From positions 8,996,501 to 9,060,500 of the forward strand of contig NC_056758.1 in assembly GCF_018687715.1 (NCBI RefSeq): a stretch of 64,000 nucleotides of DNA, in the 5' to 3' direction. Made by a program: the position numbers and the translations under genes. A model generated the notes under the pieces. The model did no database searches, had not been told where the DNA came from, and worked only from the letters and a program-made list of their open reading frames with translations. Shown one piece after another: positions 23,501 to 34,700 of the stretch. Source of the DNA: Carya illinoinensis. Taxonomy: Eukaryota > Streptophyta > Magnoliopsida > Fagales > Juglandaceae. Each line of letters begins with the position of its first letter. Position 1 is the first letter of the stretch.

Positions 23501-23948
23501 CCTCACAGTAGCAACCCCAGCCGAAGCCTCCACCTCAACCACTTCGATCGGCACAATAGGCTATATATCGCCAGAAGCAGTCCTAACAGGGGAAGCCACA
23601 AAAGAATCAGATGTATACAGCTTCGGTATTGTCCTGCTCGAGCTTTTGACCGGAAAGAGACCCGTGATGTTCACGCAGCAGGACGAAGACATTGTCAAGT
23701 GGGTGAAGAAACAATTGCAAAAGGGTCAAATTACAGAGTTGCTAGAGCCGGGCCTGCTGGAGCTCGACCCCGAGTCATCAGAATGGGAAGAATTCTTGCT
23801 TGGAGTCAAAGTCGGGTTGCTCTGCACAGCACCGGACCCCCTCGACCGACCCACCATGTCCGACATCGTCTTCATGCTGGAGGGTTGCCGGGTCGGGCCC
23901 GATATTCCTTCATCCGCCGATCCAACCTCACAACATTCTCCGGCATAA
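20529..23948 (+). CDS. LRR receptor-like Ser/Thr kinase (At4g36180-type), full length, single exon
   Basis: Uninterrupted 1139-residue ORF when started at the Met at 20529. An in-frame ATG at 20490 would add 13 residues, but the later one is directly followed by a good signal peptide (MAESVFLFYVLVLCACAPLS), so I prefer it. Order: signal peptide; LRRNT-type N-terminal cap with CDWRGVDC; roughly two dozen plant extracellular LRRs (LxxLxLxxNxLSGxIP); C-terminal cap; transmembrane helix near residues 756-780 followed by basic RWRKRLK; Gly/Ser-rich juxtamembrane linker; kinase-like domain from about 835 to 1125. Length and motif wording match the Arabidopsis At4g36180 family (subfamily XI/VII-like plasma-membrane RLKs), ligand unknown. 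The kinase core is atypical: the VAIK lysine is Arg872, HRD is HGD (966-968), the catalytic-loop Asn is Ser973, and the Gly-rich loop is degenerate (SRTRYG), while DFG (986-988) is intact. It may be a weak kinase or a pseudokinase. GC content is higher than the flanks. Confidence 0.96.
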   Translation: MAESVFLFYVLVLCACAPLSSSAERSAETMAEVQALTSFKLNVHDPLGALSGWDSSTPAAPCDWRGVDCENNRVTELRLPRLQLGGRLSDRLADLRMLQKLSLRSNSFNGTIPSSLSKCTLLRSVFLQYNSLSGKLPPEIGNLTGLRILNLAQNHLSGDISSDLPPALKYLDLSSNAFSGEIPRSVLNLTELQLINLSYNQFEGQIPASFGELQQLQYLWLDHNLLEGTLPSAIANCSSLVHLSAEGNSLGGVVPAALGALPKLQVLTLSQNNLSGSVPTSMICNVSVYAPSLRFVQLGFNAFTDMVRPETSTCFSVLQVLNIQHNRIHGVFPSVLTLISTLETVDLSDNLFSGVVPSEIGNLVRLKELNLANNSFSGVIPMEIKKCRSLSILDFEGNHFAGEIPEFLGDINGLKVLSLGGNSFMGSVPASFRNLLVLETLNLRANRLNGTLLEELMGLSNLTTLDLSGNDFSGEIPTSIGNLSRLMVLNLSDNGFFGRVPPSMGNLFRLTSLDLSKQNLSGEIPFELSGLPNLQVIALQQNSFSGDVPEGFSSLMGLRYLNLTSNAFSSHISGNYGFLRSLVVLSLSNNHVSGPIPPELGNCTDMEVLELRSNSLMGHIPTDLSRLSHLEVLDLGGNNLTGDIPEEISKCSSLTALLLDSNHLSGGIPVSLSRLSNLRKLDLSSNNLSGIIPPNLTMISSLVSFNVSSNNLQGEIPAMLGTRFNDPSAFSGNQNLCGKPMDRNCQGMTDGDRKRRLILLIVVAASGACLLALCCCFYIFSLLRWRKRLKEGASGEKKRSPGRASSGASGGRGSSTDNGGVGPKLVMFNNKITLAETIEATRQFDEENVLSRTRYGLVFKASYNDGMVLSIRRLPDGSLDENMFRKEAESLGKVKHRNLTVLRGYYAGAPDLRLLAYDYMPNGNLASLLQEASHQDGHVLNWPMRHLIALGIARGLAFLHSSSTVHGDVKPQSVLFDADFEAHLSDFGLDRLTVATPAEASTSTTSIGTIGYISPEAVLTGEATKESDVYSFGIVLLELLTGKRPVMFTQQDEDIVKWVKKQLQKGQITELLEPGLLELDPESSEWEEFLLGVKVGLLCTAPDPLDRPTMSDIVFMLEGCRVGPDIPSSADPTSQHSPA

Positions 23949-24300
23949 GCCGAGACCCTTTATATTTTTCGGAATCTTGACCATTTTTGTTTTTTGCCCA
24001 TTAGCTGAATTTTTAGATTCTCTCTGATTTCTTTTTTATTTTTTTCTCGATTTGAAAGAAAAGATTGCTATCAACGTAAGTTACGCTTTTTTTTTTTTTT
24101 TTTTTTCTTGCCATTGCTTGTCTGCATGCGAATTGATGCCGGCCTGCATTTGCATCAGCAAGGTGGGTCCACCAAAGCTTAAATATTTTCTTCAATGGAG
24201 CCCACTGCGTTCCCGCCAAGAGACCGAGTGCGGGCTTTTTCTGTCAGGGAAGTCACGTGGCTTTTTCTTGGGTTAAGGCGAAGGGATCTCGGTTATTGTA
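23949..24300 (+). other. 3' flank of the receptor kinase gene (probable 3' UTR)
   Basis: T-rich, non-coding sequence after the TAA stop, including a T-tract at about 24087-24106. No clear AATAAA signal; several near matches occur. The boundary of the transcript cannot be set from sequence alone. Confidence 0.3.
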
Positions 24301-25370
24301 GCGAGTAAAAAATGTAGCCGTTAGTGGCGGGCGGGGTCCCTAGGTTATACACCCTGGCAAAAAAACTGTCGTTTCCCTAAGACGACAGGTCGGTTCAGTT
24401 GTTTTAATTAAGATGCAGTGAGAGTAGGAAGAAAAGACAACGTTTTCGGGTCCCACTAGGGAAGCACCGTAAAGCTGTTCAAACAGAGAGCGAAAGGAAA
24501 TAAAAATAGTGGGTCACCAAACTTTTGTGGGACCCCTAAATCCTAATTTCGTTTCTTTTAATAGAAATTAAAATTTATCATCTTGTCTGTTTTTGTTCAA
24601 GTGTACTACTGTACTGACGCTAGTACAAAGGAAATGTTCCAAATTTTAAGATTTAGATACCGACGATATTAGATGAAAATAAAATAAAATGTTATTATAA
24701 TATTATTTATTATTATTATTATTATTATAAAATTTAAAAAAATTAAATAATTTATTATATTTTGTATATACATTTAAAAAAATTATAATGATAAGTTGAA
24801 ACTGGAAAAGACAGGATGAATTCTTAAATCCAGCAACATTTCCCCTTCACATTTTATTATTATCAATATATCGACTAATAATTTTATTAGTCAAACATTT
24901 ATGAGATTTTATTGAAAATATAAAACATGTGATTAAGAATGCTATATTTAAAATAAATTTAATCATGTTTGCATTGGACAAGGGAAAAAAACAAAGTACA
25001 AAAGTAAAATATTCAAAGTGAACCGTTGAGCATGCTTCTCCAAATAGTTAAACCCGCTTTATTAATTTCTGGGTCGGTCAGTGAGGCACACCACACCGCA
25101 CCACGCCGATAGATGTGCTGTAGCCCAAGTAAGAAATGGAGCATTATTCTAATGTCCAATTCTAATGAAAGCCCCTCGAAACTTCATCCACGTCAGGGAA
25201 AAGAGAGTTCCCATCTAGAAGTGGAAACACCCCTCTCTCCCCGTGCCTATATTTGAATGCAATAATAATACTTTCATCTTTAATTTTGTCATTTTTAATC
25301 GTATACATGACTTAGAATGAGTTGATGTAGCCAATCACTTCAAATACAAGACAGAAAGTTTTATCACAGT
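24301..25370. other. Intergenic with an AT-rich MITE-like stretch
   Basis: No gene. About 24660-24830 has an ATT-trinucleotide run and AATTAAATAATTTATTATAT, also seen in the MITE-like segments at 16.0, 38.1, 53.2 and 53.8 kb. Confidence 0.4.
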
Positions 25371-25980
25371 TGTTGATACCGTGTTTCGTACCTTGAGCAA
25401 TGAGGCCTCTCCGCTGTTTTATCCTTGCAAAGTTTGATGAGATGGGCTCGGGAGGTATGAGATACTTACGATACTTAAGTCAAAACTCTAGTTCACCATT
25501 TGAGTGTTAATAGAAATCGAATAGGAAATCAAAAGTTTACTTGCATTCTTGGCGCTTATTTATAATAGGTTGGGTTGGTGCACATGGCTGTTGGTGGATC
25601 GTGTTGAGTCGTACCTTACGTCGTTCTAATCATATAGTCCTTTTTGACGTGCCTACCATCATCACCTTGTTGTGCTGCACACAATCTACCTCTTCCCACT
25701 CTTGTGCGTTTGTGTTGGCTGATGGGGGATGGTGTTCCCACTACCTCAATGGCAAGGGTAGTGGTGATCATTTAATGCGGCGTTTCAGTCCTTACGTGAT
25801 GACTTATTTGTGCATATAATACAACTTACCCATTGTCTGAGTATGCAGGTCGCAAGCCATGCTAGGGGTGTGACGTCATTCCTACCAAGTGGGCCCTGCC
25901 TTGGGCTAGACCCAACCCCTAATTTGAGTGGGGTGAACATCACACGGCCCAAGAGCAAGAACTTGTTGCCTCAATAGTAT
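25371..25980. mobile_element. LTR-like fragment of a retrotransposon
   Basis: Starts TGTTGATACCGTGTTTCGTA and has the moderate-GC, non-coding look of a plant retroelement LTR up to about 25980. No second copy, terminal CA or target duplication was found, so it may be a decayed solo LTR. The 92-residue ORF at 25541-25819 is not recognised. Confidence 0.3.
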
Positions 25981-26315
25981 TTTTCATTTAAAGAATCCAA
26001 CTAATTCAGTCCAAGAGATGTCAAATGACAGCTGTGATCAAAATTTTCTATAAACTCAACTAAGAAGTCTTTAAATCTCCTTATGTTATTTCAATAAGAG
26101 ATTTGTTATCATCCCACACATCATATTTATTTTTTATCTTTTTATTTTATTCTTTCAAAACTAATTGAATTTTTCTATTCATTATATATACACTATACAT
26201 TTGATAAAAAATAAAAAATTATATATGGTGTGAAGATAATAAGTAGAATTTTTTCTTTCATAATCTATAAACTACGCAAGTAATTTGTCTTGGATACCTT
26301 CAAGAATGCCAAAGC

Positions 26316-27062
26316 TAGTGGCATTCTTGAATAATATATATATGTTATTTTTTTATTTAATAAAATAATATTAATTTATCATGTATTGGCCCATTCATAA
26401 ATTTAATTTGATATAAAAATAAAATAAATAAAACACATTTCATATAAAATAAAATACATATTTTTCTTATAAATAAAATTTTAAAAAAAATTCTAATTAT
26501 AACCGGTAATATTTCTAATCTCTTTCAATTTTTCAAAGCATTTCAATCTCCAAGTTATGGCTTACAGCAATCTGCCATTTACAAACTGGCATTTCTTTCA
26601 CACACGGCACAACTCATCATACTTCATATCTCGTCCTTCACATTTTATTTTCTCTATTTTCCAACATCAAAATGAAGAAAATAAACAGATGTTTTACATG
26701 CTCGATTGTGAGGCACGACGAACCCATTTCCAGCTTTCTAGTATCTAAAAACTGGAAATGATTTTATTTGTTTAAAAGAACGCAAATTACAATTTTAGAC
26801 ACTATATATTTCTTTTGTTTAATATATTTGTATGAATGTTTTTATAATATTATTTCAATAATATATTATTCTTGACATATCAAATACTTTTTTAATACAT
26901 AAGTTGTATTAAACGTATTTTATTTTTATTGTAAATCTTCCTATCAAATTATTATATATAGTAAAAAAAAATTATATAAAAATATAACAAAAAAATATTT
27001 CTTGTATATTGTTTAGTTTTTTGTTTGGCCCTCCCTAGATTAAATTTCTGGCTCCGCCCCTG
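26316..27062. mobile_element. hAT-like element, degenerate left end
   Basis: The right end CTCCGCCCCTG reads, reverse-complemented, CAGGGGCGGAG, a very common plant hAT terminus. The left end TAGTGGCATT aligns with it imperfectly. Flanks GCCAAAGC (26308-26315) and GCCAAGGC (27063-27070) match at 7 of 8 bases, consistent with an aged 8-bp duplication. 747 bp, AT-rich, no transposase. Confidence 0.5.
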
Positions 27063-27492
27063 GCCAAGGCAACCAACAAATGATTACAACGTAGGCATCT
27101 ACATCAAGCACACAGGCGTGCATGCACACAGGAAATGAAAAAACGTTCAAGAAAAAAGATTACAAGTCAATAAAAAGCGGACCGACAAACGGAATCAATT
27201 ACTACAACGTTCAAGAAATATGATTTAGCAGGCATTATGATCATCAGAAATGTATAAGAATGTTCGAGATGGCTGTGCTACAACAATGGTTCTTTATATG
27301 GTTTAAACTATCATCTAAAACACAGCAAAAGCTGGAGCGGCAGATTATTATGCTTCATTCCAAAGGAAACTTGGCTCCAAATTATCATAGAAACTCTTAA
27401 CAACGTAATTGAAAGGCCATAATGAAAATGAATAACCTGAAGCAATCCCTACAACACCAACAATGGCTACTTGCAGCAAACCTTTCCTTCCT

Positions 27493-28527
27493 CTAATCTG
27501 CTCTCGATTGGCCAGCTCGAGAAGAAAGGATGATACCAACAATGAGGCCATACAAGGCCAAGGCTTCGGCAAAGATGAGAATGAGAATCATTCCAACAAA
27601 AAGCTTTGGCTGCTGTGCATTTGCTCTGTAGAAATACAATCAAAGTCCATCAAAGAATACTTTCTTTTAAAGGTTAATGTAGGAAAGCATTTCTTACATA
27701 TCACAAGCGTTGAAGTGAACAAAAACAAAGGCAGTCTGGTGGCTTGGTTATAGCAAGTTCACATGACCACAACAAAAAATTGAACTAATGAAGGAACAAA
27801 AAACCTTGAAAGATTCAAAATGTAGAGGGACTCTTAATTCATGGTAAGATTGAGCGGTTACAATGTCCGATTCAATAATATAATATCATTCCCAAAGAAA
27901 AATAGAGCCCGTGTCACCACAATCACGGCCATAACCATCCACATGATTACAGACTAAAACGTATCATACATATATACAAATGATGATATATATGAGAGAG
28001 AGAAAGAGAGAGTACCTGACACCGGCATCACCGACGATACCGATAGCCATACCGGCGGAAAGGCCAGCAAGACCACAAGCGAGACCGGAGGAGAGGTGGG
28101 CGTAACCGTCGAAAAGGTAATACGATTTGGCCTTTGGGTTAATACCCGTACTGATAATAACCGCAATGATCAAACCGTAGATACCTAACACTCCAGCCAT
28201 AACGACGGGCACGATCGACTTCATCACAAGCTCCGGCCGCATTACTCCCATGGAGGCGACCCCCACGCCGCTCTTTGCTGTGCCATATGCCGCTCCCATA
28301 CCTAAAAACAAAACAATCAAACCTCAAATTGTTTTGGAAAGGCCAAAGAAGAAGGGAAGATGAATAATAGGCGGCCGAGAAAATAAAGAATTTTATGCCA
28401 TGATTTTGTCGACAACCAAACGGAGGGTAAGGGCTTGTGCAGTGTGCTTACATGAGAAAACCAGGGCAGCCGCGGCGCCGAGGAAGCCAAAGAACGGAGC
28501 GGTTTCGTCGCCGCCGAATGTGGACAT
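27493..28527 (-). CDS. VHA-c: V-type proton ATPase 16-kDa proteolipid subunit c (VHA-c), 3 exons
   Basis: Three minus-strand exons join into 164 residues, the usual plant length: 28527-28452, 28301-28016 and 27625-27493 (stop TAG). All introns are GT-AG: 150 bp splitting Cys26 (T/GT) and 390 bp splitting an Arg codon (AG/A). The protein starts [20 protein letters not shown], runs through [20 protein letters not shown] and ends [10 protein letters not shown], near-identical to known plant VHA-c. It has four transmembrane helices; the proton-carrying Glu is in helix 4 ([13 protein letters not shown]). Subunit c forms the rotating membrane ring of the Vo sector, pumping protons into the vacuole, trans-Golgi network and endosomes. 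The product is under very strong constraint and shows no lesions. The leader (about 28528-28620) is CT-rich, typical of housekeeping genes. No neighbour shares its pathway. Confidence 0.97.
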
Positions 28528-28830
28528 TTTTCCAGGATTTGATTGGATTTGGGAGAGAGTTTTGGAAATTGATTGAAAATTGAGAGGGAGTGGGGTGGTA
28601 CTTGAAGGAAGCTTCGCCCCTTCGGCGTGGGTCACTACAGGCCGTACAATCTTTTACGGTCGGTGACTTGTAAGATCTCCGGTGTCAGTAACTGAGCGGG
28701 TTAAGCTAAAGCATGGCTGACATTTTCGATATGGGCCGTGCTACGTCTCGGGCCCAGATCCTACACAGCTAGGACAGTCGACCCAGCTCAATTAACGGGC
28801 TAGGCTCAACCATGGGCTTATCAGTGTGCA
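28528..28830 (-). promoter_or_regulatory. Promoter and 5' leader of the VHA-c gene
   Basis: Read on the minus strand, the 90 bp before the ATG is pyrimidine-rich. Further upstream are several GGGCC/GGCCC motifs (about 28733, 28750, 28797, 28812), resembling the site II/UP1-type GGCCCA elements common in constitutively expressed plant genes. No clear TATA box. The functional reading is inference. Confidence 0.4.
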
Positions 28831-28948
28831 GATGCCCATCCAATAATATAAATTAAAAAAATGAAATGATATTTATAGTTATAGAAGATACAAGTATCGT
28901 ACATTACTTTTGAAAAAAATGAGTAAATATAAATCTCATATAAAAAAA

Positions 28949-29200
28949 TAAGTAATTCTAGATATAGTCATAAGCTATATAAATGTTGCACACACTTTTT
29001 GAAAAATAGTGGGGTTTTTATTAAAACAATTAAATTTTTCATGTGAGTTTCATATTTACTAACTTTTTTTCAAAATCATTCCATGATTGCATATCATTTC
29101 TCTATAAGAAATTAATTTTTTTAATTGTAAACTTCATTCTTTTTCAAAAGAATTGTGAAACACTTGCACAAGTTATAATTGTATATAGTATTACTCATTT
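28949..29200. mobile_element. MITE-like inverted repeat
   Basis: Left AAGTAATTCTAGATATAGTC and the right end, reverse-complemented, GAGTAATACTATATACAAT are related inverted ends. The same end motif GAGTAATG.TATATACAG is seen at 3543 and 63109. Confidence 0.5.
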
Positions 29201-29336
29201 TAAACATCTCTCTATCCATTAAAAAAAAAAAAAAAACATCTCTCTATCCAAATGAGGCCTAATTGAACCAAAATGTTTGGACTACTCCATTGGCTATTAC
29301 ATGAGCATACAAACTAATGTGACACGGCAACACATC

Positions 29337-29774
29337 TAGGGTAGGCAGTGGGGCCCTACACCCCAATACCCCACCGCCGTTCGCCCTGCCCCCTCATGGT
29401 CTGACGGGCAACCCCGCTTGGCATTTCCTCCGCCCCACCCCTCTTATATATATAATATATTTATATTTTATAAATTGTGTATATATAAATATGCATATTA
29501 CAATTTATTAAACTTGTTCACAAAGTATGCGCTAGCAAATTTAAAAACTACATAATTTTTAAATTATAGTTATATTTATAAATTTAAATTTACAATTTAG
29601 TTCTAAAAATATATTTTTAATCACTTGTAGACCTAAAAATCATTTTTAAACCTAGTTAAATATAATTCACATTTTAAGTAAATATGAAGCCGGGCAGATT
29701 GAAAATCCGCCCACACCTTGCCTAGCGGGGCGGGGGGTGAGTTTGAAAACCCCACCCCCCGCTCCGCATACCTA
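29337..29774. mobile_element. Non-autonomous hAT element with 8-bp target duplication
   Basis: Exact 8-bp direct repeat AACACATC at 29329-29336 and 29775-29782 flanks a 438-bp unit with similar inverted ends: TAGGGTAGGCAGTGGGG and (reverse-complemented right end) TAGGTATGCGGAGCGGGG. The terminal 70 bp on each side are very GC-rich and the middle is AT-rich. No coding capacity. Confidence 0.85.
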
Positions 29775-29782
29775 AACACATC

Positions 29783-30496
29783 AGCCAATTTGAAAAAAAA
29801 ATTAAGCTACTCAAAAAAGAAATTAATAATCATGTGTTGAATGAGGTGGCATTAGTTTAGATCATAGTTTTGAATTTTTGTTCCGTTCTAATGTAGTACC
29901 CAATACATTCTATTCTCTTTTTGTTTCATTTCAAACTCTAGTCCATTTCAGTCAATATCAAACCGTTTTAATGGCAATTTTATAATTTTCTTATTTATAG
30001 ATAATATTTTTCTAAATTTCAAATCTGGATTGCATTAATATAATTTTAAAATACAAAAGGAATTTATATATTTAGATTTATTTTATAATTATAACTATAT
30101 CTCTACATTCTCTCTCTTTTTTAAGTCTCATTGTTTTTAATAATTTCTCAACTCTTTATTTTTATTTTTTGTCTCAACTTAAGTGTGTAATTTTTTTAAT
30201 ATTATCTTTTGAAACCAATAGCTCAACCTTTTTTCTTTTTTCTTTTTTTTATATTGTTTATCCTAAAATAATATATCAAAATATATCAATACCAAAATAT
30301 TATATTCTAGTATCTAAACCAAAATGATCATTGAAACAGAATTTAGAACATTAGTTTCCATCCTTCCTACCAAATGTGGTAGATGCGAGAGAACTCTTAA
30401 CTAACATATATAATTAATTGGACAAATGAATTAATATTGCAAATGTTCCAAGTTCAAACATATATTCTATTACTCCTATAAGCTAAAAGTTTGGCT
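29783..30496. other. Intergenic, AT-rich
   Basis: Lies between two hAT-like elements. No ORF of note or other structure seen. Confidence 0.5.
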
Positions 30497-30504
30497 ATAT
30501 TTAT

Positions 30505-31401
30505 TAGGTGTGCTAATCACACCTCCCAAGCGGGCAGCCAATGGTGCAGCCACGTTGTACCATATCCCAACCCCCCAAAACAAACAAAAACAATTTAAAT
30601 CATATGATAAACCCTGATTGTATACATAATCCTATAAATATAAAAAATGGCCCCTAAAAAAAGTATAATCTCCATATGCTCTCTAAGTTTTTTTTTTTTT
30701 TTTAATTTCAATTTCAATATACTTAAAAATGCCTCTCTCCAATTTTTTTATAGCCCAATATTTTGTTTAATTTCTATATATTATCTATTTTCAAGTATGT
30801 GGTTTTTCTAAAATTAAAATTAGAATTAAATTTGGGATAAATAATAAACTTATTAATACGAATTTCAAAGTTTTTTGTTATACAATATTGGATTTCTTAA
30901 TATGGAACCCAAAGTAAAAAATTCAAGAAAAATTACTTAAAGTCGATGATTTATATGAAAATATTTTGTAGTTATGTTTTTATAATTTTTCAATCTCTTT
31001 TTAATTTATATAAGAGAATTGATATTTTCAGTCCTACGACTGCATGTCCCGCCCACTCATTTTGAAAAAAGTAAATAAGTCTAAGATCTACATAAAAAAA
31101 AATTATTTTTTAATGATAGATTCCATTTCTTTTTAAAGAAAATGCGTAGAGCTTGTACACCTTATTTAATATTACTTTTTACATAAATGTGTCTAAAATA
31201 ATAATAAAAAATGGTCTCATTCAATATAATTGTTGGTTCTACCACTGCGGGTAGCCCTTGACCCTGCCCTCCGCTAGCCCCACAGGCCACGGGCCCCAAC
31301 CTCACCTCCCGCGGTGAGTGGTTGCCCTCATTTGGATGTAGAGGGGTGGATTGCCCCCCATGCCATCCTTCCCACCGCCCATTATGCAGCATATGGCATC
31401 A

Positions 31402-31462
<61 letters not shown>

Positions 31463-31738
31463 GGCTAGAGGTGATGGCAAGAGGGAGAGAGTCTGAGAGA
31501 CTGATCGGTGACGAAAGAGAGAGAGAGAAAAGAGAGAATGAAAGAGGTGCGATGGGAATGCATTTAAAATACAACATTGTTTTGGGCTCATTTTTTAATA
31601 TATATATATATAATGGGCTAAGTGGATGGGTGAAAACCCAAGCCCGCTGTGTGAGGGCGGACGCCCTTGTCCACCCAGGTGGGGACCAAATCGGGGGGTG
31701 TGGGTGTGCCGGATGCGAGGGCCCGTTGTGCAACCCTA
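30505..31738. mobile_element. Probable hAT-like element carrying a GA microsatellite
   Basis: The left end TAGGTGTGCT and the right end, reverse-complemented TAGGGTTGCA, are related, and the flanks ATATTTAT (30497-30504) and GTATTTAT (31739-31746) match at 7 of 8 bases. 1234 bp with GC-rich material near the right end and a (GA)27 block at 31406-31459. Short ORFs over the GA block are repeat artefacts. Boundaries are tentative. Confidence 0.45.
31406..31459. repeat. (GA)27 microsatellite
   Basis: Uninterrupted GA repeat inside the probable hAT element at 30505-31738. Confidence 0.95.
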
Positions 31739-31746
31739 GTATTTAT

Positions 31747-34700
31747 TGCATAAATTATTAATGTGCCTGTGATCATTTTATTTTTTTATCTAACACGTTT
31801 AGAGATTGTTTTATGCATTTTTTAAGCATGTGAACCTGTTATCGTATCTTAATGTGCATTGTAATATCTTTTTTTATTTTTTTATTTTTGCATGGATACT
31901 GAGAAATTAAATGGATTTAAAAGGAAACGAATTGCTTGAGTTTTTTAGGACAGTGAATGGAAATATTTGTCATTAGAAAAAGAAAGGAAAATGATATTAT
32001 CTCGTTAAGTTTGTTCTCTCAATTTGACCATTTATGTATTTTATTTTATTTTTTTATTTAATAATTAAAAAAGTGACTATTAGTGCATTGATTATTTTTT
32101 ATTTTTTTAAATATTTAAAAATGTTTAAAAATATTTGAAAGAAAAAATAAAAAGAAAATATAATTTACACTAAGTACACACCCATTGGTCAAACCTCGTC
32201 AGAATAGTAGCACTACCCAAAAGAAAATTAATTTAAAAGCGGTCATATGGAGTTTTTGCCTCGACAACCATCTTACATGTAGCGGCAGACTTGTTGCGGC
32301 GATAATATCACCTTAAAAGAATTACCAGCTAAAGAAAATAAGAGATCTGCTGGTAGCGAGCTCCTACCGTTAATTTGTCAAAGCGTAGTCTTTTGAGACG
32401 ACATTAGGACTCAATTACGAGCAATTATCGACGTAACAGGCACCAAGAAAGTAACTTCAATGTCTCTTAAAGCATTGTACAGTTTCAGCGATCTCCTCAT
32501 AAGAGAGGGTTCCCTGCTATTCCAGCAGAAGCCAATCCTCCGAAAGAATTCCTCTCGTCAATTTTTAATAATAGTATTCAGTTTTTTGCATCTTTTGCAC
32601 ACTTTCTTCATCGTTTTTTATGCCCCTCTAAAGTCAGTACTTCTAGCTGGGTCTTCTGATAGTGCAGAGTTTTTGCATTGTAAGGGAAATGCAAGCATCA
32701 CTCGTTAAAATAATGGGTAATTAGGCTGTTCTTACTTTCTCTTCAATAATTTTATCAGATTTTTAGCGAAGTGGTGGGTTAAGCTTGAACCTTAGCCATG
32801 ATGCGCATAAGTAACAATTATAGCCTTCTTTTCCATCTTCATGCTGCATGATCTTCAGTGTTCTCTACTTACAGAGCATATAAATGCCATACGAATGGAC
32901 ACTAATTATGACCATTTTGATGGACTAGATGAACGTGCTAGCTAATGCTTAAATTTTAATACATTTTGATTAAGATTTACACTAGAAAGGAAAAAAGAAG
33001 AAGAAAGAGATTCAAATGATATTGATCTTGCTTTCATCATTTCTGTTATCTGCTATAAATTGTAGTGCAGAAATGCGGTCTTTCCAATTCCCAACGCCCT
33101 GAAAAGTTGACTTTTAGCATTTCTTCATTGATTATGCTTATTGGGGATTGTTATAATGAATACAAAGATGATTAGCTTTACATTACATTGAGGGTGTTGG
33201 ACATAAAATATTACACCTGCAAAGTATAGTTATTGGGCGCCACACGTTCATTTCAGATATGGAAAATGGGGCCAATCGATAGATAGCTAGGAATATGAGA
33301 AGGAAACCCTTGTAAAGCATTACTTTGATATTATTACGAGTCTGTTATCTGGTCATTCTGATGCGAAGTGCAATCGTTCCATGATGCTTTCCATTACTTT
33401 ATAAGGTGATGATCAATCCATTTTCTGCACTACTTGAAATAAACTAATTTCCCTGATTACGTGATATTCTTTGGAAGAAGAACGGAATATTTGTGCTTTC
33501 AAATATTGCTTATTGGGTGAGAAAAATGAAAATTCCAGGCCATTTCCAAATACCCATTTTTTATTCAATTCTGCTGGACCCGGCCTATGCACAGATGTTT
33601 CTGGAGATCTTAACCTAATATCCGAACACCACCCATATCAGCTCTAGCAAATATATTGGTGATTGGGCCATAGTTGGAACCAGGCAAATGAATGGCGGAT
33701 GCACAAGCATTAATAGCATGTGGTGGCCAGCAATATCCGCACTAAATATCAGCTCCCAGCACCTTCCTCTAATCATGAACGAAAACCAATTTTCGATTGC
33801 ATTCAGGATCTCAAATACAAGTAGGGTATGCACAGATAGCGAGTCTGCATAATACGAATGATTGTACAGTTCGACCAGCAGGATGGATAAACCAAGTCTA
33901 CTAATAAAGTTGATTGAACTAGAAACATCAATCCGATAAAGGAGGTAGAAATAGGCAACATTAAACAGGAACCATACTGCTGCTTTTTGACTAACCAGCT
34001 AGCACAAACCAAACGACAATTTGTTTCCAGTGAAAAACAAAAATCGTAGCTAGAACTAAGAACTACAAGTGACATATCTACGAAATACAAGCTAGATCAT
34101 TGAGATCTGAAGCAGTCAATTCCAGCACGTTTGTAATTGATTGAGACTGGACCCTCCACTGGCACCTCAGAAATATCTAATCAACAAGGGGTGGAATCGG
34201 CCCCAACCCAATGGAAACACAGCATCCAGGACCCCTCAGCTCACCTGCGGCCATCATGGAGCGCATCTATCCCCTCCCGCCCCAAATTCTTTCTCAATCC
34301 ATGACCCATCTTCGCCCACATGACCTTATGCCTAGAGAGTTCCTGTTCAACTGAAAAACCCATCCATCTCTTTCACTGATCACTCATTTCACTGCTATTC
34401 TTTCCCAGAAGGTTTGAGACAACACACCAATTAAAATATTACACATGAAAAGCATATATATACCTACCTGTTGGGAGAACATTTTTTTATTTGAATCACT
34501 CGTACATCATAATTTAATTTAAAGTTTAAACCTATAAGATTAGTACGTACTTCAGTGTTAGAGGTACTAAGATGATCAAGGTCCTCTCAAATTCTTATCA
34601 ATATGAGAGATTAGATGAATATATGAAATAAGCATTATGAAATCCATTGAATATTATTTAGTGCTGCATGCCTGAAAAATTAGCACGACAAAAATAAATA

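Noticed and set aside
31302..31761. ORFs across the GA repeat on both strands
   Set aside because: They consist of Arg-Glu or Leu-Ser dipeptides from the microsatellite.
33615..34090. Overlapping minus-strand ORFs
   Set aside because: No motif and no start context; composition is like random AT-rich sequence.
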